In this document: one piece after another, positions 48,741-57,500 of the stretch | How the letters are laid out: every line of letters begins with the position of its first letter | Numbering within the stretch: the first letter of the stretch is position 1 | Assembly: GCF_963556105.2 (NCBI RefSeq) | Contig: NZ_OY829944.1 | Coordinates: forward strand, 245,001 to 302,500 | Direction of reading: 5' to 3' | Source: an uncultured Tolumonas sp. | GTDB lineage: Bacteria > Pseudomonadota > Gammaproteobacteria > Enterobacterales > Aeromonadaceae | DNA length: 57,500 nucleotides | The notes under the pieces: generated by a model | The model's input: only the letters and a program-made list of their open reading frames with translations | Told to the model about the DNA's origin: nothing | Databases searched by the model: none | Made by a program: the position numbers and the translations under genes

Positions 48741-50038
48741 GCTGTCACCTGTTTAGTCAATTTGGCGTAGAAAAAGCCATCCATATGCTGCTCTCCAGGG
48801 TAAATTTGCCAACCAGGTTGTTGTGCAGTGTCTTGTTCATTTAATGGAACGTGAGTAGCATCGGTGGTTCTTTCTAAGAAAGCTTTAATTTGAGTACTGT
48901 TTTCGTCAGATAAAATGGAACAAGTAGCATACAGCAAGGTACCACCGGGTTTTAATTGTAGCCACATCGCATCAAGGATACTGCTTTGTAAGCGGGCTAA
49001 TTCGGCAATATCTTCCGCTCGCCGCAACCATTTAATGTCCGGATGACGTCGGATCACGCCGGTTGCAGAACAAGGCGCATCTAATAAAATGCGATCAAAT
49101 TGCGGGCCTTGCCACCATTGTTCCGGCTGACTGGCATCACCGTGAATGAGCGTTGCATCCAGTTTGATCCGTTGCAGGTTTTCTGCCACCCGCTGTAATC
49201 GAGTTTCATCAAAATCGACTGCAACCAGTTGTTTCAGTGCTGGCTGGCGTTCCAGAATATGTGCCGTTTTGCCCCCGGGGGCGGAACAGGCATCTAAAAT
49301 CAACTCATCGGCTTGTGGCTCTAATAACCAGGCGGCGTGTTGTGCTGCGACATCTTGTACCGAACAAGCGCCTTCCGCAAAGCCTGGTAATTCATTCACA
49401 TCGCAGGCTTTTTCTAGTAACAGTGCCGAGGCACAACTGGCGTGGGGAGTGCTGTTAATGCCTAATGCAGTTAGTTGCTGCTGATAATCTTCCCGTGATT
49501 GTCGGCTTAAATTCACGCGCAGCCACATAGGTGGATATGCATTTCCGGCCTGTAACACAGAAACATAACCATACTGACAAGATTGTTTGATCTTTTTCAG
49601 TAACCAGCGTGGATAACTAAAGCGAGTTGCTTCGTTTTTATCTGCCGCTTGCAGTAATTCGTCCTGTTGGCGTTGCGCATTCCGCAACACGCCGTTGATC
49701 ATGCCGCGGAAACTATCGCCATTCATGATCTTGGTAGCATTCACCGTTTCAGCTAAGGCCGCATGCGGTGGAATACGGGTATAAAATAGCTGATACAGAC
49801 CGACCAGCAATAAATAGTGCAAAGAGCGGTGTTTTCCTTTCAGCGGACGTTCAATCAATTGTTCCGCGATAAATTCTAAACGATTCAGCCAACGTAAGGT
49901 GCCGTAACAAATTTCCTGTAATAACGCACGATCTTTAGCTGGAATCAGCTGTTGAGCTGCAGGCAACGCGGCAGACAGGGAATGGCCCTGTTCTACGACC
50001 TGAAACATAACCTTGGCTGCGGTTGCCCGAACTTTCAT
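48737..50038 (-). CDS. rsmB: 16S rRNA (cytosine(967)-C5)-methyltransferase
   Basis: A 433-aa Nop2/Sun-family enzyme methylating C967 of 16S rRNA. An N-terminal NusB-like domain (~residues 1-140) precedes the Rossmann methyltransferase: [16 protein letters not shown] (SAM motif), [20 protein letters not shown] (motif IV Cys) and [12 protein letters not shown] (motif VI catalytic Cys). ATG 50038 (MKVRATAAK) is preferred over a GTG three codons upstream, with GAGTGG before it. 20 bp after fmt. Confidence 0.96.
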   Translation of the reverse strand: MKVRATAAKVMFQVVEQGHSLSAALPAAQQLIPAKDRALLQEICYGTLRWLNRLEFIAEQLIERPLKGKHRSLHYLLLVGLYQLFYTRIPPHAALAETVNATKIMNGDSFRGMINGVLRNAQRQQDELLQAADKNEATRFSYPRWLLKKIKQSCQYGYVSVLQAGNAYPPMWLRVNLSRQSREDYQQQLTALGINSTPHASCASALLLEKACDVNELPGFAEGACSVQDVAAQHAAWLLEPQADELILDACSAPGGKTAHILERQPALKQLVAVDFDETRLQRVAENLQRIKLDATLIHGDASQPEQWWQGPQFDRILLDAPCSATGVIRRHPDIKWLRRAEDIAELARLQSSILDAMWLQLKPGGTLLYATCSILSDENSTQIKAFLERTTDATHVPLNEQDTAQQPGWQIYPGEQHMDGFFYAKLTKQVTA

Positions 50039-50058
50039 AAATACCACTCAATAAAAAA

Positions 50059-51003
50059 TTAAGGCAGAAGATTGCCCGGTAGGAAGAGATCCTGACGCGC
50101 ATTGAAAACATCCGCAAACGACATGGCTTTTTTGCCCGGTAATTGCAGTTGTTTAATACGTAAAATGCCCAGACCAGTAGCAACATCCAACCCCTCTTTA
50201 CTGGCTTGGATAATGGTTCCGGCCGGCTGATGACAGCTGTCAGATAGCACCTCGGCTTGCCACACTTTGATATTCAGCTCCGCCAACTGAAAATAGCTGA
50301 CTGGCCAGGGGTTAAAGGCGCGGATACAACGCTCAATAAAACCGGCTTCCTGCTGCCAATCGATGCGGGCTTCTTCCTTGGTGAGCTTTTTGGCATAGGT
50401 TGCCAGCTCGTTATCTTGTTTTTCCGGCTGCGCTGTTCCGGCTGCGATTTGCTGAACAGTAGTCAATAAACCTTTGGGGCCTTCTATGGCTAGTTTTTCA
50501 TACAAGCTCGCACTAGTTTCTTCCAGCGCAATCGGGCAAATAATCTTATGCAACATATCGCCGGTATCCAGCCCAATATCCATCTGCATGATGGTAATAC
50601 CGGTTTGGGCATCACCAGCCCAAATTGAGCGTTGGATGGGGGCGGCTCCACGCCAGCGTGGTAACAAGGATCCATGCACATTAATACAACCCAAACGGGG
50701 AGTATCGAGTATGACTTGTGGTAACAATAAGCCGTAAGCCACGACGATCATCAGATCAGCATCTAATGCTTTTAATTCCTGTCGTGCGGCTTCCTCTTTA
50801 AAGTTAACCGGCTGAAAAACAGGGATCTGATGCGTGAGCGCCAGTGTTTTTACTGGGCTGGGTGTCAGTTTATTGCCGCGGCCAGCCGGTCTGTCGGGTT
50901 GTGTGTAAACACCGACCACCTGCAAATTAGCATCTAGCAGCGCTTGCAGGTGTTGGGCGGCAAAGTCAGGTGTTCCGGCGAAGATAATGCGAAGATTATG
51001 CAC
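50059..51003 (-). CDS. fmt: methionyl-tRNA formyltransferase
   Basis: A 314-aa enzyme that formylates initiator Met-t[21 protein letters not shown] begins the N-terminal formyltransferase domain; the catalytic [21 protein letters not shown] (His in NVHGSLLP) and the THF-site [14 protein letters not shown] follow. The C-terminal OB-like tRNA-binding domain starts near residue 205. It is paired with def 11 bp upstream, so formylation and deformylation genes are co-transcribed. Confidence 0.97.
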   Translation of the reverse strand: MHNLRIIFAGTPDFAAQHLQALLDANLQVVGVYTQPDRPAGRGNKLTPSPVKTLALTHQIPVFQPVNFKEEAARQELKALDADLMIVVAYGLLLPQVILDTPRLGCINVHGSLLPRWRGAAPIQRSIWAGDAQTGITIMQMDIGLDTGDMLHKIICPIALEETSASLYEKLAIEGPKGLLTTVQQIAAGTAQPEKQDNELATYAKKLTKEEARIDWQQEAGFIERCIRAFNPWPVSYFQLAELNIKVWQAEVLSDSCHQPAGTIIQASKEGLDVATGLGILRIKQLQLPGKKAMSFADVFNARQDLFLPGNLLP

Positions 51004-51014
51004 AGCTGATCCTA

Positions 51015-51524
51015 TCAGGATGAACGTTCAATACGTGCCTGCTTTTCCAGCTTCTGCCGGATCCGCTGCCGTTTCAGTGGTGACAAATAGTCTACAAACA
51101 GTTTGCCGACCAGATGATCCATTTCATGTTGTAAACAGATCGCCAGTAAACCATCGGTTTCTATCTCAAATGGTTCACCATGACGATCTAGGGCGCGGAC
51201 TTTAACCCATTCTGAACGCGGTACTAAGGCCCGACATTCAGGTACAGAAAGACAGCCTTCTTCAATTCCGGTCTCGCCACGTTTCTCAATCAGCTCCGGA
51301 TTAATTAATACAGTGGCTTGACTGTGATCTTCTGAGATATCTACGACTATAATTCGTTTATGAATATTGACCTGTGTCGCAGCCAGGCCAATCCCTTCTT
51401 CCAGATACATAGTTTCAAACATATCCTGTATGATATGTTCGAGATCTGGGGTGAATTTTTCGACCGGCGTTGCAATTTTGCGCAACCGTTCATCAGGGAA
51501 ACGTAAAACTTCCAGAGTGGCCAT
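51015..51524 (-). CDS. def: peptide deformylase
   Basis: A 169-aa Fe/Zn metalloprotease removing the formyl group from nascent proteins. All three motifs are intact: [17 protein letters not shown] (metal Cys) and QHEMDHLVG (two metal His and the catalytic Glu). Length equals E. coli Def (169). It heads the def-fmt-rsmB-trkA-trkH run and is divergent from the LysM gene across ~100 bp. Confidence 0.97.
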   Translation of the reverse strand: MATLEVLRFPDERLRKIATPVEKFTPDLEHIIQDMFETMYLEEGIGLAATQVNIHKRIIVVDISEDHSQATVLINPELIEKRGETGIEEGCLSVPECRALVPRSEWVKVRALDRHGEPFEIETDGLLAICLQHEMDHLVGKLFVDYLSPLKRQRIRQKLEKQARIERSS

Positions 51525-51623
51525 ATAATTAATTAATACTCGTATATCGTAACTGTCAGCCTGATTTTAGTCGGCTGGCGTCCAAAATAACAGCCGTCCG
51601 GCATAAACGGGACAGGGATGATT

Positions 51624-52724
51624 ATGAAACTACGTTATATTTCGCTTTTTTTGGTGTCTGCATTGTTTGCCTTTCAGGCGAGCGCCGATACTTTGTCATT
51701 GCGGAAAGACCATCCGGATAAATATATTGTCAAAAAAGGCGATACATTATGGGATATTTCCGGCCGGTTTCTGACTAAACCGTGGTTGTGGCCTCGGTTA
51801 TGGGATATGAACAAACAGATCAAAAATCCGCACTGGATTTATCCTGGTGATCGTTTGCGTCTCAAATGGGTTAATGGTCAGCCGAAACTAGTTTTAGAGC
51901 AATCAGATGCCCGTGAGGGAAAACACCATATCAAGTTAGCACCTAAGGTGCGGATCGAAGAAAATCAGTCACCGGTGTCGACCGTCGAACTGTCAGAAAT
52001 ATCGCAATTCTTACGCGCTGATATGGTTGCCGATATGAATACGGATCTTGAGCATGTGCCGTATGTTTTGGGTGAAAACAATGATACCAGTATTTTTATG
52101 TCCAAGGGACAAACAATACACGTACGGGGCAAACCGGATCTGAATACCAACTATGGTGTGTATCGTGTTGGGAATACCTATAAAGATGATCAAACTGGCG
52201 AAGAATTGGGACGCCAACTGGAGTTAGTGGGAGTCGTACAGCCCAAAGCAATAGGTGACAACAACATCTCGGCGGTTGATGTTGTTTCCAGTTTTAGTGA
52301 GATCAGGCGAGGTGATCGCTTACTGCCAATGCTGAGTGAAAGCAGTATTGACGCATTCTTTATTCCAGAGCCGGGTAACCTCACTAAGCCTGCGCATATC
52401 ATTGATATTCCGATGAAGAGCACTTATGTCGGCAAATACGACACTGTCATTATTGACAAAGGTGCCCGAGAAAATCTGAAACCAGGCGATGTTTTCGGTA
52501 TTGTTCGTCCAGGTGCTGAAGTGGTGGATAATGGCCCTGATCATGTCTCTTACCAACAAGATAGTTCTATTGGCCAGAAATTGATGAATAAGCAATCGAC
52601 GGTGCTCAGTGCTGATCATATTGGGGAAGTGATGGTTATCAAGGTTTACCAGAAAACCAGTTTAGCGATAGTGATGAACAGTCGTGATATGGTGCGTGCT
52701 GGTTATGCGGTGGAAAACCCTTGA
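51624..52724 (+). CDS. LysM-domain secreted protein
   Basis: A 366-aa exported protein: signal peptide (residues ~1-22, ending FQASA), then one LysM domain (KYIVKKGDTLWDISGRFL, ~residues 31-80, ending YPGDRLRL) expected to bind peptidoglycan. The remaining ~280 residues have no motif I recognise. ATG 51624 (MKLRYISLF) is chosen because AGGG lies 7 nt before it; an ATG two codons earlier sits on the ribosome site. The same gene is common directly upstream of dprA in related bacteria. Its 3' end overlaps the likely dprA start. Confidence 0.88.
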   Translation: MKLRYISLFLVSALFAFQASADTLSLRKDHPDKYIVKKGDTLWDISGRFLTKPWLWPRLWDMNKQIKNPHWIYPGDRLRLKWVNGQPKLVLEQSDAREGKHHIKLAPKVRIEENQSPVSTVELSEISQFLRADMVADMNTDLEHVPYVLGENNDTSIFMSKGQTIHVRGKPDLNTNYGVYRVGNTYKDDQTGEELGRQLELVGVVQPKAIGDNNISAVDVVSSFSEIRRGDRLLPMLSESSIDAFFIPEPGNLTKPAHIIDIPMKSTYVGKYDTVIIDKGARENLKPGDVFGIVRPGAEVVDNGPDHVSYQQDSSIGQKLMNKQSTVLSADHIGEVMVIKVYQKTSLAIVMNSRDMVRAGYAVENP

Positions 52725-53838
52725 ATCTCCTTTGTCGCAAGATGAATTAGCTCTGTGGTTACATCTTGTTGCGCTTCCTGGAATTGGCCCCATTAAAGGG
52801 GCCAAATTATTACAGCGCTTTGCCATTTCTGAGTTAATTAGCTGTAGTTCCGAGCAATTATCTGCTGGTGGCTGGAATGAAACTCAGATCCGTCAGTGGC
52901 TTGATTTTTCCCCTAGTAATTACCAATCGATCATTGATTGGGGGCATGAGAAAAACCAGCATATCCTGCATTTTGACCATCCGGCTTACCCATCCTTACT
53001 GCGTAATGTTGTTGGTGCACCATTAGTTTTATTTATTGCTGGTAGTCTGATGGTCATGAATGAACTCCAGCTGGCTATTGTTGGCTCAAGAAAACCGACT
53101 TCTGATGGTCGTGATGCCGTACAAAGTTTGACGCGAGAATTGGTGCAAGCAGGGCTGGTCATTACTTCGGGATTAGCGGCAGGCATTGATGCTATTTGTC
53201 ATCAAACGGCGCTGCAATCTGGTGGTCGAACAATCGCAGTACAAGGCTGTGGCCTGAATCAAATTTATCCTTCTAAACATCGCGCGTTAGCGCATCAAAT
53301 GATCGAACAGGGTGGTGCATTGGTTTCGGAGTTTTTTCCAGATACCTTGCCGCGGCCTGAACATTTTCCTCGTCGCAACCGTATTATAAGTGGATTGTCA
53401 GTTGGAACATTGGTCGTTGAAGCGGCCGAAAAAAGTGGTTCATTAATTACAGCCAGGTATGCAGTGGAACAAAACCGGGAGGTTTTTGCAGTACCGGGCA
53501 GAATAACTAACCATAATGCGCGAGGTTGTCACCGCTTAATTCAACAAGGGGCAAAACTTGTTTGCGATGCGGCCGATATAATAGAAGAGATAGGTATTCT
53601 TCTACCGGCAATGGCTACGTCACCAGTTGTTCAGCCGAAGCAGGAAGACTCTTTATCTGATTTGCCATTTTCCCGATTGTTAGATAACTTAAGAAGTAAT
53701 GAGGTAACAGCGATAGATGTTATTGCTGCGACCAGTGGGTTGCCTGTTCAGGAGGTGATGACGGAATTAATCACACTCGAATTAGAAGGATTAATTTTGT
53801 CAGTGCCGGGTGGTTATGTGCGAACGAGGAGTGCCTAA
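52705..53838 (+). CDS. dprA: DNA-processing protein DprA
   Basis: A 377-aa protein that loads RecA on incoming single-stranded DNA in natural transformation; many non-competent species keep it. A SAM-like N-terminal domain ([19 protein letters not shown]) precedes the Rossmann core with [40 protein letters not shown] and [23 protein letters not shown], read in parts. The C-terminal winged-helix DML1-like domain follows from ~residue 315. ATG 52705 overlaps the LysM gene by 20 bp; a GTG seven codons earlier (52684) is possible. Confidence 0.94.
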   Translation: MRWKTLESPLSQDELALWLHLVALPGIGPIKGAKLLQRFAISELISCSSEQLSAGGWNETQIRQWLDFSPSNYQSIIDWGHEKNQHILHFDHPAYPSLLRNVVGAPLVLFIAGSLMVMNELQLAIVGSRKPTSDGRDAVQSLTRELVQAGLVITSGLAAGIDAICHQTALQSGGRTIAVQGCGLNQIYPSKHRALAHQMIEQGGALVSEFFPDTLPRPEHFPRRNRIISGLSVGTLVVEAAEKSGSLITARYAVEQNREVFAVPGRITNHNARGCHRLIQQGAKLVCDAADIIEEIGILLPAMATSPVVQPKQEDSLSDLPFSRLLDNLRSNEVTAIDVIAATSGLPVQEVMTELITLELEGLILSVPGGYVRTRSA

Positions 53839-53840
53839 TT

Positions 53841-54314
53841 ATGTTTGATGTCTTAATGTACCTGTTCGAAACATATGTGCAAAGTGAGTTGGATTTCATG
53901 GTTGATCAAGATGCCCTGACCGATGAACTCACGCGTGCCGGCTTTCAAAAACCTGAAATATATAAAGCACTATCCTGGTTGGAAGATTTAGCAGCACTCC
54001 ATGATAGCCCTGATGCACCGGAATATACGGCATGTGCTTCTGATTCATTCCGTATTTATGCAGCTGAAGAGACATTAAAATTAAGCACCGAATGTCGCGG
54101 ATTCCTGTTATTTCTGGAGCAGATCCGCGTGCTGAACTGTGAAACTCGAGAAATTGTCATTGAACGTCTGATGGAGCTGGATACGACAGAGATTGAGCTG
54201 GATGATCTGAAATGGGTGGTCATGATGGTGCTGTTCAATCTGCCCGGTGGTGAAAATGCCTGTCATCAGATGGAAGAGCTAATGTATGAACCGGATGTGG
54301 TGACTATCCAGTAA
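53841..54314 (+). CDS. smg: Smg protein (DUF494)
   Basis: A 157-aa acidic protein of the DUF494/Smg family, found next to dprA in most gammaproteobacteria. [45 protein letters not shown], read in parts, and the C-terminal MEELMYEP match. Predicted mostly helical, no membrane segment. Its function is not established. It starts 2 bp after dprA. Confidence 0.93.
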   Translation: MFDVLMYLFETYVQSELDFMVDQDALTDELTRAGFQKPEIYKALSWLEDLAALHDSPDAPEYTACASDSFRIYAAEETLKLSTECRGFLLFLEQIRVLNCETREIVIERLMELDTTEIELDDLKWVVMMVLFNLPGGENACHQMEELMYEPDVVTIQ

Positions 54315-54332
54315 TAAGGCGCTACATCCGTA

Positions 54333-54905
54333 ATGAGTAAAATTGATAGCAGTTTGTTCAACGCACAGGAACATGCTCTGGATAAAGAGTATCGTCTTTG
54401 TCCAGAGTGTGGCGGTTCTCTGAGCGTACGCAAGAGTAAACATGGCTTGTTTCTCGGCTGTGAAAACTATCCTACCTGCCAATATATGCGGCCTTTACAG
54501 CAACACAGTGTGCTGATTGAAAAGGTGCTCGACGATTCCAGTTGTCCGGACTGCGGTAAACCGCTTGCGATCAAAAAGGGGCGCTTTGGGTTATTTATTG
54601 GTTGCACCGGTTATCCAGAATGCCAACATATTGAAACCAACAGTTTGCAGCCTGAAACAGCAGCGGAACTACCTATCTGCCCGTTGTGTCACCACGGGCA
54701 ATTACAGGCTAAGACCTCGCGATATGGAAAGACATTTTATGCTTGTAGCGATTATCCCAAATGCAAATATGCGATTAACGATAAACCAGTCGCTAAAGTT
54801 TGCCCGCAATGTGGATTCGCTATACTGATAGAGAAACGCACACGGCAAGGAATTCGTTTTTGTTGTCCGCAAAAGAGCTGTAACTATAGTGATGAATCAC
54901 TATAA
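54333..54905 (+). CDS. yrdD: topoisomerase-type C4 zinc-finger protein YrdD
   Basis: A 190-aa protein made of repeated topoisomerase I C-terminal zinc fingers. Three full C4 units (CPECGG...GCENYPTC; CPDCGK...GCTGYPEC; CPLC...ACSDYPKC) are followed by a degenerate fourth (CPQC...CCPQKSC). Such repeats bind single-stranded DNA in TopA, but no nuclease or topoisomerase domain is attached here. Placed after smg as in E. coli. Specific role unknown. Confidence 0.92.
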   Translation: MSKIDSSLFNAQEHALDKEYRLCPECGGSLSVRKSKHGLFLGCENYPTCQYMRPLQQHSVLIEKVLDDSSCPDCGKPLAIKKGRFGLFIGCTGYPECQHIETNSLQPETAAELPICPLCHHGQLQAKTSRYGKTFYACSDYPKCKYAINDKPVAKVCPQCGFAILIEKRTRQGIRFCCPQKSCNYSDESL

Positions 54906-54963
54906 TGTGACGCACAGTCAGTTTTGTAACAATTCTTTAACCTGAAGCAAGGAAGTTCCTCTC

Positions 54964-55467
54964 ATGTCAAATCCATTTGTAGCGATCCTGATGGGCTCTG
55001 ATTCCGATTTCCCGGTCATGCAGACTACCCTTGATGTGTTGAAATCATTCGATATCCGCTATGAAGTTAAGGTGACATCTGCGCATCGTACGCCAGCAGC
55101 AACTCATGCGTATGTCACGGATGCTGAAGCGCGTGGTTGTAAAGTCTTTATCTGTGCGGCAGGTCTGGCAGCTCATTTGGCCGGTGCCGTAGCTGGTATT
55201 ACAACTCGCCCTGTTATTGGTGTACCGATTGATGGTGGCCCATTAAAAGGAATGGATGCACTGCTTTCTACAGTACAGATGCCTGGTGGCGTTCCTGTAG
55301 CAACCGTTGCGATTGGTAAAGCGGGTGCTAAAAATGCCGGTTATCTGGCTGCACAAATGTTGGCGGTTGCTGACGATGCCTTGGCTCTCAAAGTGAAAGC
55401 CGAACGCCAGAAAAATGCAGATGAAGTCATCGCAAAAGATGCGGCTCTGCAGGCTCAACTGAAATAA
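54964..55467 (+). CDS. purE: N5-carboxyaminoimidazole ribonucleotide mutase
   Basis: A 167-aa class I PurE that moves the carboxyl of N5-CAIR to C4 in purine synthesis. The substrate loop [26 protein letters not shown] (catalytic His) and [33 protein letters not shown], read in parts, are conserved. The partner purK (N5-CAIR synthetase), usually adjacent, is absent here. AAGGAAG precedes the ATG. Followed by a terminator. Confidence 0.96.
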   Translation: MSNPFVAILMGSDSDFPVMQTTLDVLKSFDIRYEVKVTSAHRTPAATHAYVTDAEARGCKVFICAAGLAAHLAGAVAGITTRPVIGVPIDGGPLKGMDALLSTVQMPGGVPVATVAIGKAGAKNAGYLAAQMLAVADDALALKVKAERQKNADEVIAKDAALQAQLK

Positions 55468-55473
55468 TTAAGG

Positions 55474-55497
55474 AAGGCGACCTTGGTCGCCTTTATT
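55474..55497 (+). terminator. terminator after purE
   Basis: A stem AAGGCGAC/GTCGCCTT (loop CTTG) followed by TATTCTT, 7 nt after the purE stop. It ends just before the tsaC ATG. Confidence 0.75.
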
Positions 55498-55501
55498 CTT
55501 C

Positions 55502-56062
55502 ATGACGCAAAATATACAGCATGCATGCCAAATTCTGCATTCGGGCGGGGTGATTGCCTACGCAACAGAAGCCGTATTTGGGCTTGGGTGCGATCCAGAT
55601 AATGAAGCTGCAGTAGATAGACTGTTACAGATAAAACAACGCCCGATAGAAAAAGGTCTGATCCTGATTGCGGCAGAATGGCAACAATTAACCCCTTATC
55701 TCGATATTAGTGCACTTAGCCACGAGCAACTGCAGCGAGCTCTCGATTCCTGGCCGGGTCCTTATACATGGGTCTTTCCTGCCAAAATGACAACTCCCAA
55801 ATGGCTAACCGGTCAGTTCAGTTCTTTGGCTGTTCGGGTCAGTGCTCACCCGCAAGTACAAGCGTTATGCCAGTTATACGGTAAGTCTTTAGTCTCCACC
55901 AGTGCCAATCTGACAACATATCCTGCTTGTCGCACAGAACATGAAGTTCGTTTACAGTTGGGGGAGCGAATTGACTATATATTACCAGGCGACGTCGGGG
56001 CTAATAGCAATCCGTCCGAAATTCGGGATGTGATAACAAACCAATTGTTTCGAGGCGGATAA
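55502..56062 (+). CDS. tsaC: threonylcarbamoyl-AMP synthase TsaC
   Basis: A 186-aa YrdC-fold enzyme making threonylcarbamoyl-AMP from threonine, bicarbonate and ATP for the t6A37 tRNA modification. [19 protein letters not shown], the KxR-type [22 protein letters not shown] and LAVRVSAHP are typical, ending with LVSTSANL. Length matches E. coli TsaC (190). No ribosome site is visible between the purE terminator and the ATG. Standard order before aroE. Confidence 0.95.
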   Translation: MTQNIQHACQILHSGGVIAYATEAVFGLGCDPDNEAAVDRLLQIKQRPIEKGLILIAAEWQQLTPYLDISALSHEQLQRALDSWPGPYTWVFPAKMTTPKWLTGQFSSLAVRVSAHPQVQALCQLYGKSLVSTSANLTTYPACRTEHEVRLQLGERIDYILPGDVGANSNPSEIRDVITNQLFRGG

Positions 56063-56104
56063 CGGCCATGTTGCCGGTATTGTAAAAATAAGAAGAGGCA
56101 AATC

Positions 56105-56926
56105 ATGGATCGTTATGCTGTATTTGGTAATCCAATTAATCACAGTAAATCTCCGTTTATTCATACCCTATTTGCACGCCAAACGCAGCAACAACTCAGT
56201 TATGAAAAAATAGAAGCCCCTGTTGATGAATTTGTCAGCACCATACGGCGTTTTTTTGCTGAAGGTGGCAAAGGTGCCAACATTACGGTGCCATTTAAGG
56301 AACAGGCATTTCAACTGGTTGATCAACTATCACCGCGCGCGAAATTAGCCGGTGCCGTGAATACCCTAAAATTAACCGATGATGGTGTCTTACTGGGTGA
56401 TAACACAGATGGTGCAGGTCTAATACAAGATCTGAAATATCATCTGGAAGAGCTTAGTGGGAAAAAAATTCTATTGTTGGGGGCTGGTGGTGCATGCCGT
56501 GGCGTACTTGGGCCTTTGCTGGAACAGCAACCGGCCGAAATCGTCATTGCTAACCGCACAGAAAGTAAGGCAGAAGAGTTGGCGCAGCATTTCTCATCTA
56601 TGGGCAAAATAAAGGCCTGTCAGTTTGCGAATTTGAATGAAAGCTTTGATCTGATCATCAATGGCACTTCAGCCAGCTTGTCCGGTTCAGTACCTGATAT
56701 CCCTGCCTGCGTGATAGGGAGCAACACAGTAACCTACGACATGATGTATGGCAGCCAAGAGACCGCATTTAACCTTTGGGCTAAACAGCACGGCGCAATA
56801 AAAACCATTGATGGTCTTGGTATGCTGGTTTGTCAGGCAGCAGAAAGCTTCGTAATATGGCGCGGCATTCGCCCCGGCACTCGACAGGTTATCCGCGAAT
56901 TGCGACGTAATCTGACCGGGGCGTAA
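56105..56926 (+). CDS. aroE: shikimate dehydrogenase
   Basis: A 273-aa NADP-dependent enzyme reducing 3-dehydroshikimate to shikimate. [20 protein letters not shown] (substrate-binding Ser residues), [13 protein letters not shown] (catalytic Lys), [12 protein letters not shown] and the NADP motif [12 protein letters not shown] with ANRTESKA match E. coli AroE (272 aa). AAGAAGAGG lies upstream of the ATG. It lies 42 bp after tsaC and ends 3 bp before the convergent gamma-carbonic-anhydrase-like gene. Confidence 0.97.
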   Translation: MDRYAVFGNPINHSKSPFIHTLFARQTQQQLSYEKIEAPVDEFVSTIRRFFAEGGKGANITVPFKEQAFQLVDQLSPRAKLAGAVNTLKLTDDGVLLGDNTDGAGLIQDLKYHLEELSGKKILLLGAGGACRGVLGPLLEQQPAEIVIANRTESKAEELAQHFSSMGKIKACQFANLNESFDLIINGTSASLSGSVPDIPACVIGSNTVTYDMMYGSQETAFNLWAKQHGAIKTIDGLGMLVCQAAESFVIWRGIRPGTRQVIRELRRNLTGA

Positions 56927-56929
56927 TAG

Positions 56930-57484
56930 CTAACTGGTCATTTCAGCTAGAAACTCGTTTTTTAGTAACACATAATTAGCCGAGGAATGAACGAAAAACG
57001 CCCGTTCTTCCTCTGTTAATGCCCGACCTTGTTTGACCGGGTTACCAACATACACGTAACCCGATGCTAGTCGCTTTCTTGGCGGCACTACAGAACCAGC
57101 CGCAACAATCACATCCGATTCAATTTCCGCACCATCCAGAATCACGGCGCCCATACCTACCAACACACGGTCTTGGATCACACAGCCATGCAATACCGCT
57201 TTATGTCCAATCGTGACATCGTCACCAATGATCAAGGGATAACCCGATGGGTTGGTTTCTGAAATACGGTTGACGTGCAATACCGAACCGTCTTGGACAT
57301 TGCTGCGTGCGCCGATACTAATATAGTTAACATCACCGCGAACGACGGCCATCGGCCAGATACTGACATCATTCGATAAACGAACATCACCGATCACGCA
57401 ACTCTGCATATCAATATATACAGCCTGACCTAACTGAGGTTTTATACCTCGATAACTACGAATAGCTGACACGATAAGACCCAT
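56930..57484 (-). CDS. yrdA: gamma-carbonic-anhydrase-like hexapeptide-repeat protein (YrdA type)
   Basis: A 184-aa left-handed beta-helix protein. Hexapeptide repeats run from ~residue 25 to 150, with the metal-ligand His residues in SVLHVN, IGHKAVLHGC; RGDVNYISIGARSNVQDGSVLH, read in parts, is the family signature. Homologs bind metal and resemble gamma-carbonic anhydrases, but enzymatic activity of the YrdA group is not settled. Position convergent with aroE is as in E. coli (aroE-yrdB-yrdA), without yrdB. The gene start lies 16 bp from the window edge, so its promoter is not seen. Confidence 0.93.
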   Translation of the reverse strand: MGLIVSAIRSYRGIKPQLGQAVYIDMQSCVIGDVRLSNDVSIWPMAVVRGDVNYISIGARSNVQDGSVLHVNRISETNPSGYPLIIGDDVTIGHKAVLHGCVIQDRVLVGMGAVILDGAEIESDVIVAAGSVVPPRKRLASGYVYVGNPVKQGRALTEEERAFFVHSSANYVLLKNEFLAEMTS

Positions 57485-57500
57485 TAAAATGAAATTGTGG

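Overview
The window comes from a gammaproteobacterium. Protein sequences and gene order (argE divergent from argCBFH, metJ divergent from metBL, S10/spc/alpha ribosomal operons, glpEG-ubiCA-lexA, trkHA-rsmB-fmt-def, dprA-smg-yrdD-purE-tsaC-aroE) resemble Aeromonadales and Vibrio/Shewanella relatives. My best guess is a Tolumonas-like member of the Aeromonadales; the genus is inference. Nearly all of the window is core chromosome. The only clear mobile element is one IS110-family (IS1111-type) insertion sequence.

Layout. 1-650: 3' end of 23S rRNA, 5S rRNA and terminator of an rRNA operon. 682-1601: a small unknown gene and ybaK. 1636-2950: the IS, apparently inserted in the U-tract of the ppc terminator. 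2983-5616: ppc. 5744-11360: arginine genes, argE divergent from argC-argB-argF, then argH after a terminator, with no argG. 11445-25324: ribosomal protein superoperons with rpoA and secY: S10 (rpsJ to rpsQ), spc (rplN to rpmJ) and alpha (rpsM to rplQ). They carry an S10 leader, an internal terminator/promoter pair and an S4-type alpha leader. 25500-30515: a GNAT acetyltransferase, metJ with met boxes, metB, metL and acyP. 30675-35500: mutM, coaD, a PA2779/PA2778-type membrane protein and cysteine peptidase pair, kdkA, waaA. 35931-40801: livKHMGF-type branched-chain amino acid transporter. 40871-45171: glpE, glpG, a FliL-like gene, ubiC, ubiA, lexA with two SOS boxes, trmL. 45394-51524: nsrR, then trkH, trkA, rsmB, fmt and def on the minus strand. 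51624-57484: LysM protein, dprA, smg, yrdD, purE, tsaC, aroE and a gamma-carbonic-anhydrase-like gene.

The genes group into coherent units: ribosome and RNA polymerase alpha synthesis with autogenous leaders; arginine and methionine synthesis under ArgR- and MetJ-type operators; branched-chain amino acid uptake; ubiquinone head-group synthesis; SOS control; K+ uptake; and the translation-initiation formyl-Met pair def/fmt.

Most notable points: (1) the IS excised in silico restores a textbook terminator for ppc, and the noncoding DNA downstream of its transposase holds short matches to both target flanks, as expected for a seekRNA/bridge-type guide; (2) rplO and secY each contain a one-base frameshift only about 270 bp apart, most simply explained by sequence errors in homopolymers; (3) the PA2779/PA2778 pair looks like an uncharacterised envelope protease system. 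No CRISPR array, prophage or tRNA gene was seen.
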